NCBI GenBank assembly: GCA_002256395.1
Contig: NKJG01000001.1
Location: forward strand, 992,001-1,056,000
Origin: Bacteroidetes bacterium B1(2017)
Lineage (GTDB): Bacteria > Bacteroidota > Bacteroidia > UKL13-3
DNA length: 64,000 nt
Direction of reading: 5' to 3'
Made by a program: the position numbers and the translations under genes
In this document: piece by piece, positions 54,606-63,710 of the stretch
Layout of the letters: every line of letters begins with the position of its first letter
Numbering within the stretch: position 1 is the stretch's first letter
Notes under the pieces: generated by a model
Told to the model about the DNA's origin: nothing
The model's input: only the letters and a program-made list of their open reading frames with translations
The model's database searches: none

Positions 54606-54753
54606 GGTTTAAGATATTTAATAGTAGTAAATAAGATTGCTAAGATAAATTGGAAAAGCAAGGTAAAAACATTTTTATTAAATGAGAGAAAAAATGTGCT
54701 CAACCTAAATTATTTTTTTCTACATTCGCTTATGTCAATAGCCATATCCCCTG

Positions 54754-56922
54754 ATGAATAAACAAAAAAAAAGGCTCAATAATTTTCTGCTTTTTTGGGT
54801 TCTATTTAGTTTTCAAATTACAGTTGTTTCTGCTCAAGTAACCAAGTTGAATGAGCTTAAGCAATTGCTATTAAACCACTCGGCCCTAGACACAGCAAGA
54901 GTTAACCTTTTAACAGATATAGGATATCAATTTCAAACCATACAACAAGACAGCAGTATCTTTTATGCCCAAGAGGCTTTAAAAATTTCCAATAAATTAA
55001 ATTATCCAAATGGCATAGCCAATTCATATAAACTTCTTGGGGTATCAAATTACCTGTTAGGCAACAATATTAAGGCCATAGAATTAAACAGGAAAGCCTT
55101 AGATTTATTTAAACAATTGAAGGATAAAAAAGGTGAAGCGGCCATTTTAAACAATATGGCTATCATATATCACAATGAAGGAAAATATGATCTTGCCTTA
55201 GAATATTATGAATTTAGCTTAAACCTTAGGAAAGAAATTAACGATCAAAAGGGAATAGCAGCTTGTTATAATAACATTGCTAATACCTATACAGATAAGG
55301 GAAACTACACTGCTTCTTTAGAGAAATTATTTGAGGCCTTGCTAATTCGAGAAAAATTAAACGACAGTTTATCCATAGCCAATAGCTACTCAAATATTGC
55401 AGGGGTTTATTATTACCTAAAAAAACTAGACGACGCATATTCGAACGCCCTAAAAGCCCTGAAAATACAAGAAAGCATTGGAGACAAAGAGGGTATGATT
55501 CAATCGTCTGTAGCGCTAGGTGGTGTGTGTGTATTGCGCAAAAAATACCAACAAGCATTAAGTTATTTCACCAATGCTTTGGCCTATTCGAGGCAAATTA
55601 ATTCTTTGGATGGAGAATCTGTTGCCTTAACTAATTTGGGAGAAACCTATAATTTATTAAAAAAGTCGGATTTAGCCATTGATTGTTTTAATAAAGCCAT
55701 CAAAACATGCCAGCAATATGGCGATTTGCAGGGGATTGCCATTTGTGAATTAGGAATAGGGCAAGCATTAGTAGATAAAAACCAAGATAAAGAAGGGATT
55801 ATCCATTTAGAAAAAGGATTTAGAATAGCCAAAGAAATACAAAATAAGATTCATATTTATGAGGGTGCGAAATGCCTTGCAGATGCGTATGCAAAAATAA
55901 ATAATCTTGCAAAAGAGAATGCCTTTTTAAAGGTCTATTTGAGTTATAAAGACAGTATCTTTAATGATGAAACAAGCAGAAAATCGCATCAAATTGAGTT
56001 TAATTATTTATTAGAAAAAAAACAAAATGAAATAACCTTATTGGAAAAAGATAAGTCTATTCAACAAGCCAAGCATAATTTTCAGCAATTACTATTAATA
56101 GGCCTTGCAAGCGTTATTCTCTTGTTGGTATTGTTTCTGTTTTTTATCAATAGGTTTAGGTTAAAAGAAACACATGCTAAAAAATTAATACTCAAACAAA
56201 AGCAAGAACTCGAAGCACAAGCAATAGATTTAAAAGAACTAAATATATATAAAGACAAAACCTTTTCTATCCTTTCTCACGATTTAAAAAACCCTGTTTC
56301 AAACCTTACAAATTTTGTTGAATTATTAGATCAAGAGGTTTTAACCGAAAGTGATTTTGCCATGGCAAGAGTTACTTTTAGAAAACAATTAAAATCAATT
56401 AATTTATTACTTGATAATACCTTAAGTTGGGCTAAAACACAAATGGCGGGAGAGTTAAAACCTGTAAAAGAGCATACCTTAATTGCACTTTTGGTTCAGC
56501 GCAATTTCGACCTATTTAAACAGCAAGCCGAAGATAAATCGATACAATTAAGTAAAGATGTTCCTGAAACAGTATCGGCCTGGGTTGATCCAAATCATTT
56601 GGATTGTATTCTAAGAAACATTCTGTTTAATGCTATAAAGTTTACTCCTAATAATGGACAGGTACATGTTATTTCATTTGTTAAAGAATCGATGGTATAT
56701 GTTCAAATTAAGGATACAGGTTTGGGAATGAATAAGGAAGACTTAGCCAATCTATTTACCTATAAAATGAAGCAGGGCAACTATGGCACAAACGGCGAAA
56801 GAGGAGCTGGAATAGGATTAATCTTATGCAAAGATTTTGTAGATAGAAACAATGGAACCATTGAAGTAAAAAGCGAACTTAATGTAGGAACAACTTTTAC
56901 TGTTGGTTTTCCAATAAAATAA
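54754..56922 (+). CDS. TPR-containing membrane histidine kinase
   Basis: The 722-residue protein has a signal peptide-like N-terminus (LLFWVLFSFQITVVSAQ). About nine tetratricopeptide repeats fill residues 60-400 (YHNEGKYDLALEYYEFSL, NNIANTYTDKGNYTASLEKL). One transmembrane segment (about 446-468) is followed by a coiled coil and a histidine kinase core: FSILSHDLKNPVSNL (phospho-acceptor His509), NILFNAIKFTPN, DTGLGM and GAGIGLILCKDFV. The sensor is periplasmic TPR. No response regulator is encoded beside it, so it is an orphan kinase. It is divergent from the nucleotide-metabolism operon. Confidence 0.9.
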   Translation: MNKQKKRLNNFLLFWVLFSFQITVVSAQVTKLNELKQLLLNHSALDTARVNLLTDIGYQFQTIQQDSSIFYAQEALKISNKLNYPNGIANSYKLLGVSNYLLGNNIKAIELNRKALDLFKQLKDKKGEAAILNNMAIIYHNEGKYDLALEYYEFSLNLRKEINDQKGIAACYNNIANTYTDKGNYTASLEKLFEALLIREKLNDSLSIANSYSNIAGVYYYLKKLDDAYSNALKALKIQESIGDKEGMIQSSVALGGVCVLRKKYQQALSYFTNALAYSRQINSLDGESVALTNLGETYNLLKKSDLAIDCFNKAIKTCQQYGDLQGIAICELGIGQALVDKNQDKEGIIHLEKGFRIAKEIQNKIHIYEGAKCLADAYAKINNLAKENAFLKVYLSYKDSIFNDETSRKSHQIEFNYLLEKKQNEITLLEKDKSIQQAKHNFQQLLLIGLASVILLLVLFLFFINRFRLKETHAKKLILKQKQELEAQAIDLKELNIYKDKTFSILSHDLKNPVSNLTNFVELLDQEVLTESDFAMARVTFRKQLKSINLLLDNTLSWAKTQMAGELKPVKEHTLIALLVQRNFDLFKQQAEDKSIQLSKDVPETVSAWVDPNHLDCILRNILFNAIKFTPNNGQVHVISFVKESMVYVQIKDTGLGMNKEDLANLFTYKMKQGNYGTNGERGAGIGLILCKDFVDRNNGTIEVKSELNVGTTFTVGFPIK

Positions 56923-56987
56923 ATATTCTATTTCATTAACCCTTTACAATTACATACTTAGGCTAAGTGTTTTTATTTTGCCTGAAA

Positions 56988-58001
56988 TTACAGCGGGGCT
57001 AAATAATTGGGATCAACTAAAGGCGTTTCTATATAGAAGGTTTTTCCTTCCAATTTTTGCCCATCTATCAATTTAAACAACAATGCCGAAGCCTCCTTTC
57101 CCAATTCATATCCCGATGTAGAGATATAGGGTATATCAAAATTGTAAAGATTCGGCAAAAAGCCATCACTCATAGTAATAATTTTCATTTCCAATGAAAG
57201 GTTTATTTTAAGCTTATAAACGGCCTTCATTACACCTTCTAAAATTTCATCACTCATAATAAATAAACATTCGGGTGGCTTGCCACTTTCCCAAATAGTT
57301 TCAAATATCTCCTGCGCCTCATGGCTGTTATGAGCATATTGAACCAAGCCTGGCGTAAGTTTAATTTGATGTTTATCTAATGCTCTCACAAAACCACTCA
57401 ATCTATCTTGGGTAATACTTAGGCGTTCATCACCTAATATTCCTAAAATACGTTTTTGCTTTTTGCCCTTTGAGAGTAAAAAATCAACAGCCTCATAAGC
57501 CGCTTGTTCTCCAGGAATAGTGATTTTATAAGCAACGGTATCGTGAATAATTTTATCAAAAAACACAATTGGAGTGCCTGTATACATAAGCTCTTGAAAA
57601 TGCTCTATATCTGAACTCTCCCTTGTTAATGAAACCAAAATACCTTCTACACCCATACGAGCACAGATTTCTACATTTTGGATTTCTCTATCCAAACTAT
57701 CGTTTGAATGAAGGATTAATAAATTATATCCTCTATCATGTGTAACCTCTTCAATAGCCTTAATTACATTCGGAAAAAAATAAGTAGCTATTTCGGGAAT
57801 TATTAAACCAATTGTTCCGCTCTTACCCTTACGTAAGTTAATGGCTGCAAAGTTTGGCTTATACCCAAGTTTATCCGCCAATTGGTGCACTGATTCCTTA
57901 ACCCTTGCACTTACATCTGGATGGTCGCGAAGCGCCCTCGATACTGTAGATGGGTTAATGTTTAAGTACCGAGCTAAATCTTTTATGGTTACTCTATTCA
58001 T
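56988..58001 (-). CDS. LacI-family transcriptional regulator
   Basis: The 337-residue protein starts with a LacI HTH (MNRVTIKDLARYLNINPSTVSRALRDHPDVSARVKESVHQLADKLGYKPN). A periplasmic-binding-protein-like effector domain follows (GTIGLIIPEIATYFFPNVIKAIEEV...). It is divergent from a TonB receptor, and a perfect palindrome lies between them. In this setting it probably represses or controls the TonB receptor, symporter, glycosidase and sugar kinase genes. The effector is likely a sugar or sugar phosphate. Confidence 0.94.
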   Translation of the reverse strand: MNRVTIKDLARYLNINPSTVSRALRDHPDVSARVKESVHQLADKLGYKPNFAAINLRKGKSGTIGLIIPEIATYFFPNVIKAIEEVTHDRGYNLLILHSNDSLDREIQNVEICARMGVEGILVSLTRESSDIEHFQELMYTGTPIVFFDKIIHDTVAYKITIPGEQAAYEAVDFLLSKGKKQKRILGILGDERLSITQDRLSGFVRALDKHQIKLTPGLVQYAHNSHEAQEIFETIWESGKPPECLFIMSDEILEGVMKAVYKLKINLSLEMKIITMSDGFLPNLYNFDIPYISTSGYELGKEASALLFKLIDGQKLEGKTFYIETPLVDPNYLAPL

Positions 58002-58109
58002 TTGTTAGTACAACAATATACCTTTCTTTACAAGTTGTAGTTCAAATCTAAACACATTGATTGTGAGAGTATCTATTAAAATTGTAGAATTTACCATTAC
58101 TTATCAACA

Positions 58110-58121
58110 GCAAACGTTTGC
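58110..58121. promoter_or_regulatory. LacI-type operator palindrome
   Basis: GCAAAC|GTTTGC is a perfect 12-bp palindrome with a central CG, as seen for LacI/GalR-family operators. It lies 77 bp before the TonB receptor start (58198) and 109 bp before the lacI start (58001). No second copy is seen nearby. Confidence 0.75.
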
Positions 58122-58197
58122 GCAATGGTTTGCGGTTCGGTGAGGGTAACAAGTAATGGTGTTCCCGAATACCTTCGATTTACCAAAACAACAAAAT

Positions 58198-60834
58198 ATG
58201 AGAAAAAACTACAAGAAATTTTTGCTGAGCACAACCTTATGCTTAGCCTCTTTAATTTCGATGGCCCAAATGAAAACCATTACGGGACAGGTTAAAGACG
58301 AAACCAATGCTGCCATGCCTGGCGCAGTGGTAACAGTACAAGGAACTTCTATCGGAAATGTTTGTGATGAAAACGGAAATTACAAGCTAAGCTTTGATGT
58401 GACAGGTATGGAAAAAATAGTGCTAAATGCTTCTATGGTTGGCTATGAAAAATCAAGCGCAACAATCGATGCTAATGCCGATGCAAGTGTTCAAAATTTT
58501 AGCTTGAAACAAGACCAATTAGGCTTAAAAGAATTGGTAGTAACAGGGGTCACCAACGCTAAATCGAAATTAGAATCGAGTGTTTCTATTTCAACAATTA
58601 GGGCAGAAAACATTAATCAATCGGCTCCAAGAACAACTGCTGAAATTTTTAGAGCCATTCCTGGAATTCGCTCAGAAGCTTCTGCCGGAGATGGAAATAC
58701 CAATATTACCGTTAGGGGTGTTCCAATCTCATCTGGTGGTTCAAAATATTTACAATTACAAGAAGACGGTTTGCCTGTACTTCAATTTGGCGATATCGCT
58801 TTTGCAACCTCTGATATCTTCCTGCGTGCCGATCAAACTGTTTCTAGAATTGAAGCAATACGTGGAGGTTCAGCCTCTACCATGAGTAGCAACTCCCCTG
58901 CTGGTATCATTAACTTTATTAGCAAAACAGGTGAAGTAGAAGGTGGAAGTTTTTCAAACACAATAGGTGTAGATTATAAATCTTACAGAACAGATTTTGA
59001 TTACGGTAGCCCAATTAACAAAGACCTTAGCTTCCATATTGGAGGTTTTTATCGCACAGGAGAAGGCGTTAGAACTTCTGGCTATAATGCCAATAATGGT
59101 GGTCAATTAAAAGCTAGCTTAACTCGCAAATACAAAAATGGGTACGCTCGTGTATATGCTAAATTCCTAAACGATCGCGCAGCTGCATACATGCCAATGC
59201 CAATTGAGGTTTCTGGTACAAATGCAAACCCTGTTTATAAAGGAATGGCAAATTTCGATCCACTAACAGGCACAATTCACTCGGCTTATTTGCAACAAAG
59301 CGTTGGTTTTGGAGCAAATGGAGAATTAAGAAGAGCTGATGTTTCTGATGGTATGCACCCTATGAGTAAGGCAATCGGTGCCGAATTTAATTTTGATTTA
59401 GGCGAGGGCTGGTCTGTAGAAAATCGTGGTCGCTTTTCGGTAAACAATGGAAACTTTATTGCGCCATTCCCAGCTAATGTTGGTTCAACCAGCTCAATGC
59501 TTACAGCTATGAACTCTGCCATGGGATGGACATTAACAAATCCTAAACTAACGTATGCCGATAATGGACAAGCTTTTACTGGCGATAACGCTATGTTAGT
59601 TCATATGTTTGATGTTGAATTACGCAACTTTAATTTGTTTGCAAACGATTTTAAATTAAAGAAAAAAGTAAACGAAAACTTCACCGTTAATGCGGGTGTT
59701 TATAAATCAATGCAAACTGTTTCTATGGCGTGGGTTTGGAACTCTTACTTAATGGATGTAAACGGAAATGGTGGTAGATTAATTAACGTAGATACAGGTG
59801 CTACTCGTTTAACCTCAAATGGCCAATTTGCTTACGGTGTTCCTGCTTGGGGTAATTGCTGTACTAGAAGCTATGATACAAAATATGATATCACGGCTCC
59901 TTATGCAGGTGTAGCTTTTGAAGTGAAAGACTTATCTGTTGATGCAAGCATTAGATATGATATGGGACATGTTACTGGTTCATTTGCTGGTAGCGCCCAA
60001 TCAACAAAAGACATGAACAATGATGGTGTTATTTCTGCCAGTGAATTGAGCGTTTCTTCTATTAATTACGCTAATTCAAGTGCCGTTAATTACAAGTACA
60101 ATTATGTATCGTACTCTGCGGGTGCAAACTATAAAGTAACAGAACAAAGCGCTGTGTTTGCGAGATATAGCACTGGCGCTTCTGCTAAAGCAGATCGTAT
60201 TTTGTTTAGCTCTTCCATCCTAGCTGGTGGCGATGCGCGCGCTACTTATGATGAAATTTCACAAGGTGAATTCGGTTACAAATTACGTCATAGAAAAGGT
60301 GGCTTGTTTATAACAGGTTTTTATGCCAATGTTAACGAACAAGGTGGTTACGAAGCAACCACTCAAAAGGTTATTGAAAACGATTACAAATCAATGGGTC
60401 TGGAATTAGAAGGCACATACGCCATCAATAAAAACTTCGATTTAAGAGGTAGTTTAACTTATACCAAAGCAACTATTACCTCTGGTGCTAACAAAAACAA
60501 CACTCCTCGCCGTCAAGCACCAGTTATTTATAATTTCTTCGCAAATTATAAACTTGGAAAACACGCGGTAGGATTAAACTTCTTTGGTACTGCTAAATCG
60601 TTTACACAAGATGATAACAAATTGGTAATGCCTGCTTACCTTGTTACAAATGCCTACGTAAACTTTGCCTTAGCTAAAAACTTGAACTTCTCTGTAAACG
60701 CAAATAATTTACTTAATTCTTTAGGAATTACAGAATCAGAAGAAGGATCAATTACAGAAAATCAAACTAATATTATTAGAGCCAGATCAATTATGGGACG
60801 CTCTATTTCGGCAACCTTGCGCCTTGCTTTTTAA
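58198..60834 (+). CDS. TonB-dependent receptor of the sugar-use locus
   Basis: The 878-residue protein (start at 58198; an ATG 14 codons upstream is less likely) has a signal peptide (ending SLISMAQ). A carboxypeptidase-regulatory-like domain follows (KTITGQVKDETNAAMPGAVVTVQGTSIGNVCDENGNYKLSF), then a plug (LKELVVTGVTNAKSKLESSVSIS ... RGGSASTMSSNSPAGIINFISKTGE) and a barrel ending in SISATLRLAF. It is not SusC-type in its plug and no SusD gene follows, so it is a stand-alone TonB receptor, as used for sugars such as sucrose or maltodextrin in Bacteroidota. Likely controlled by the adjacent LacI regulator. Confidence 0.9.
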   Translation: MRKNYKKFLLSTTLCLASLISMAQMKTITGQVKDETNAAMPGAVVTVQGTSIGNVCDENGNYKLSFDVTGMEKIVLNASMVGYEKSSATIDANADASVQNFSLKQDQLGLKELVVTGVTNAKSKLESSVSISTIRAENINQSAPRTTAEIFRAIPGIRSEASAGDGNTNITVRGVPISSGGSKYLQLQEDGLPVLQFGDIAFATSDIFLRADQTVSRIEAIRGGSASTMSSNSPAGIINFISKTGEVEGGSFSNTIGVDYKSYRTDFDYGSPINKDLSFHIGGFYRTGEGVRTSGYNANNGGQLKASLTRKYKNGYARVYAKFLNDRAAAYMPMPIEVSGTNANPVYKGMANFDPLTGTIHSAYLQQSVGFGANGELRRADVSDGMHPMSKAIGAEFNFDLGEGWSVENRGRFSVNNGNFIAPFPANVGSTSSMLTAMNSAMGWTLTNPKLTYADNGQAFTGDNAMLVHMFDVELRNFNLFANDFKLKKKVNENFTVNAGVYKSMQTVSMAWVWNSYLMDVNGNGGRLINVDTGATRLTSNGQFAYGVPAWGNCCTRSYDTKYDITAPYAGVAFEVKDLSVDASIRYDMGHVTGSFAGSAQSTKDMNNDGVISASELSVSSINYANSSAVNYKYNYVSYSAGANYKVTEQSAVFARYSTGASAKADRILFSSSILAGGDARATYDEISQGEFGYKLRHRKGGLFITGFYANVNEQGGYEATTQKVIENDYKSMGLELEGTYAINKNFDLRGSLTYTKATITSGANKNNTPRRQAPVIYNFFANYKLGKHAVGLNFFGTAKSFTQDDNKLVMPAYLVTNAYVNFALAKNLNFSVNANNLLNSLGITESEEGSITENQTNIIRARSIMGRSISATLRLAF

Positions 60835-60896
60835 TCCAATTTGGGCACTGTTCTTTTAGTATGGGGCAGTATAAATACAGCTGTTTTTATTTGGAA

Positions 60897-60925
60897 AACT
60901 CGGAGATCAATTTGGTCTCCGGGTT
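60897..60925 (+). terminator. Hairpin between TonB receptor and symporter genes
   Basis: AACTCGGAGA/TCTCCGGGTT (10-bp stem with one G-T pair, 9-nt loop) is followed by a T-rich stretch. It lies in the 121-bp gap, 30 bp before the symporter start, so it may end most receptor transcripts or act as an attenuator that lowers expression of the downstream genes. Confidence 0.55.
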
Positions 60926-60955
60926 TTGTTTTTAAATTTGTTAAAAGATAGAAAG

Positions 60956-62545
60956 ATGTTAAACATTAGTAATATCGACCTCATTATAATTTTAGTATAT
61001 GTTACTGGAATTATTATCTATGGAATAAGGTCTGGGAAAAAATCCTCTTCTGAAGAATATTTTCTTGGAGGAAAATCCATGACCTGGCCAGTAATAGGCC
61101 TATCTATGTTTGCTGCTAATATTTCAAGCAATTCTTTGGTAGCCATTACTGGTGGAGCATATAATGGTGGTATTTCTGTTTTTAATTACGAATGGATGGC
61201 CTCAGTGGTCTTAGTAATTTTTTGCGTTTTTATACTTCCATTTTATATTAAAACGGGCATTTATACCATGCCCGAATATTTTGAAAAACGCTTTGATTAT
61301 AGAAGTAGATTTTACTTTTCTATTATCACCCTCATTGGAAATATATTTATTGATACAGCCGGTACTTTATATGCTGGTTATAAAACAATCTCCTTTATTG
61401 CTGGCGATATTAACCCCTATTTAGTGGTTGGCTCATTGGCATTATTTGCTGCCTCCTACACCGTTTTAGGTGGCTTGTCTTCGGTTATGAAAACAGAAGT
61501 GGTGAATACACTTATCTTGTTGTTCTCTGCTTGTGTATTAGCTGTTTTAGTTTTTTCGAATGCCGGAAGTTGGGAAGAAATTAAAGCCCTTGCAAACCTT
61601 AAAGGAGATCATATGATGCACCTTGTTTTACCTAATTCAAATAAAAGCATGCCTTGGCTTGGGTTGGTGCTAGGCGTACCTCTATTGGGATTTTATTTCT
61701 GGTGTAATAATCAGTTTATAGTGCAACGTGCCCTAAGCGCTAAAAACATTGATGAAGGTAGAAAGGGCGCCTTATTTGCTGGTTTATTAAAAATACCAGT
61801 TCTATTCCTCCTAGTTTTACCAGGTATTATAGCCATTCAACTTTTGCCTAATCTTAAAGATAGTAGTGAGGCCTATCCAACCCTTTTGTTTAAATATTTA
61901 CCAATTGGTTTAATTGGTTTAACCATTGCGGGCTTTTTAGCTGCCATGGCTTCTGCCGTTAGCGCTACTTTAAACTCCGCTAGCACCTTAGTGAGTATGG
62001 ATATTATTAAAAAGTTCAACCCAAACATTAGCTCTCAGCGCTTGGTTCGAAGTGGGCAAGTTTCTACCCTAATATTTATGGTTATTGCCGTTTTATGGGC
62101 ACCACAAATTTCCAAATCAGAATCCTTTATGGATTATATGCAAGGTGTTTTAGCTCTTATTTCACCGCCAGTTGTGGCTGTGTTTTTAGCTGGACTATTT
62201 TCTACTAGAACTACATCTAATGGAGCATTTGCGGGTTTGTTAACGGGTTTCTTTATAGGTTTTGGATTTGTAATTCTTCAAGTACTTGGAAATGAATGGG
62301 CAGCTTCGATTCCCTTTTTATTTAAAGCACCAATTATCTTTAGCATTTGCTTAGCAATTACCTTTTTAGTTTCTCTTTTGGGCAAGGGCAAAACAGCCGA
62401 CCAATTAACTGGTCTGGTATGGAGTCCTGCTCTTTACAAACAAGAAAGCATTGAAATGAAAGGCCTTAGTTGGTATAATAATTATAGAATCCTAAGTGTT
62501 CTATTGCTCCTTATAACTTTTGTGGTGGTTTATATTTTTAGATAA
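60956..62545 (+). CDS. Sodium:solute symporter (SSS family)
   Basis: The 529-residue protein (start at 60956; an in-frame ATG 10 codons upstream, at 60926, is less likely) is a polytopic membrane protein with about 13-14 helices. The start IILVYVTGIIIYGIRSGKKSSSEEYFLGGKSMTWPVIGLSMFAANISS is the SSS signature, with the sodium-site region GGAYNGGISVFNYEW and AGFLAAMASAVSATLNSASTL. Families of this type (SGLT-like) carry monosaccharides or oligosaccharides into the cytoplasm. In this locus it probably imports sucrose or the hydrolysis product. Confidence 0.93.
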   Translation: MLNISNIDLIIILVYVTGIIIYGIRSGKKSSSEEYFLGGKSMTWPVIGLSMFAANISSNSLVAITGGAYNGGISVFNYEWMASVVLVIFCVFILPFYIKTGIYTMPEYFEKRFDYRSRFYFSIITLIGNIFIDTAGTLYAGYKTISFIAGDINPYLVVGSLALFAASYTVLGGLSSVMKTEVVNTLILLFSACVLAVLVFSNAGSWEEIKALANLKGDHMMHLVLPNSNKSMPWLGLVLGVPLLGFYFWCNNQFIVQRALSAKNIDEGRKGALFAGLLKIPVLFLLVLPGIIAIQLLPNLKDSSEAYPTLLFKYLPIGLIGLTIAGFLAAMASAVSATLNSASTLVSMDIIKKFNPNISSQRLVRSGQVSTLIFMVIAVLWAPQISKSESFMDYMQGVLALISPPVVAVFLAGLFSTRTTSNGAFAGLLTGFFIGFGFVILQVLGNEWAASIPFLFKAPIIFSICLAITFLVSLLGKGKTADQLTGLVWSPALYKQESIEMKGLSWYNNYRILSVLLLLITFVVVYIFR

Positions 62546-62549
62546 CTAT

Positions 62550-63710
62550 ATGAAAGCCTATACTCATGCAATTGATGTGCTGCTAAAGGCGTGTACCCCT
62601 GATGGGTTTTTAGCAAGCACTAAAAATCAAGATAATTATGCACGCGTTTGGACCAGAGATGGCGTTGTTTGCGGACTTGCCGCTTTAAGCAGTGGGAATG
62701 CAGAATTAATCAAAGGATTTAAAAACACGCTCGAAACCATCTTCGCCTTTCAACATCCTGTTGGGTATTTTCCTAGCAATGTTACTCCTCATAATAAACA
62801 AGTAAGTTATGGTGGTGCAGTGGGCCGAACCGATAACCCAAGTTGGGCAATAATTGGTTTGTGTTTGTACCTTAAACAAAACCCTAATGAGGAAATGAAA
62901 ACTAGACTTAAAAGCCAAGTTGAAAAAGCCTTTTGGGTTCTTGATGCGTGGGAGTTTAATGGCAAACATTTAATCTATGTGCCTCTAAGTGGCGATTGGG
63001 CCGACGAGTATTGCCAACATGGGTATATCTTGTTTGATCAACTATTGCGAGTTTGGGCATTGGAACTTGCTTCCGAAATTTACAAAAACAAATTTTGGGA
63101 CTTAAAAGCACAACAAATTAGAGGTGTTCTGGAAGCAAACTACTATTCGGATTTGGTTCAATATTCTATGTTTTTACCTCTCTTAAATAGAGAGAAAAGT
63201 AACTATCCAAAAAAGTATTGGTTAATGGGATTTAACCCTGGACAAATTTATCCGCAATTTGATTTGCAAGCAAATGCACTTGCTGTTTACTTAAAGCTTG
63301 GTTCAAGCCAAACCACACAAAAGTTATTAGATTATTGTTATGAATTAGCTGCCGAAAAGCAAAGCCTATTACCTTCATTTCACCCAAGTATTACTGAGTC
63401 TGACAGCCAAATGCCTGTTCTAAGAAACAACTATGCCTATACCTTCAGAAATCTACCAAATCAGTTTCATAATGGTGGTTTATGGCCAGTTTGGAATGGC
63501 TTCTTTTTAGCGGCAATAAAAAACAAACACCCTCAACTTGAATTAGAATTAAAAAACCAACTGCACACCCTTTGTGCCACTGGCATTGATTCTAAGTGGG
63601 AGTTTAATGAATGTTTTGATGGCGAAACAAATGAGCCAAATGGCCTACCATTTTGCAGCTGGAGTGCAGCTGGATTAATATTAGCAGAGAAAGGATTTTA
63701 TGAAAATTGA
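62550..63710 (+). CDS. (alpha/alpha)6-barrel glycosidase, probable invertase (GH100-like)
   Basis: The 386-residue protein (start at 62550, 4 bases after the symporter stop; an upstream ATG overlaps it) has no signal peptide and should be cytosolic. Motifs include NYARVWTRDGVVCGLAAL, QHPVGYFPSNVTP, YGGAVGRTDNPSWAIIGLCLYL, YVPLSGDWADEYCQHGYILFDQLLRVWAL and NQFHNGGLWPVWNGFFLAAI. These resemble six-hairpin glycosidases of the neutral-invertase (GH100) and glycogen-debranching (GDE_C) type. A sugar kinase of PfkB type follows at once (its ATG lies 11 bp inside this gene), which favours a sucrose-splitting invertase. GDE-like glucosidase is the alternative. Confidence 0.68.
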   Translation: MKAYTHAIDVLLKACTPDGFLASTKNQDNYARVWTRDGVVCGLAALSSGNAELIKGFKNTLETIFAFQHPVGYFPSNVTPHNKQVSYGGAVGRTDNPSWAIIGLCLYLKQNPNEEMKTRLKSQVEKAFWVLDAWEFNGKHLIYVPLSGDWADEYCQHGYILFDQLLRVWALELASEIYKNKFWDLKAQQIRGVLEANYYSDLVQYSMFLPLLNREKSNYPKKYWLMGFNPGQIYPQFDLQANALAVYLKLGSSQTTQKLLDYCYELAAEKQSLLPSFHPSITESDSQMPVLRNNYAYTFRNLPNQFHNGGLWPVWNGFFLAAIKNKHPQLELELKNQLHTLCATGIDSKWEFNECFDGETNEPNGLPFCSWSAAGLILAEKGFYEN

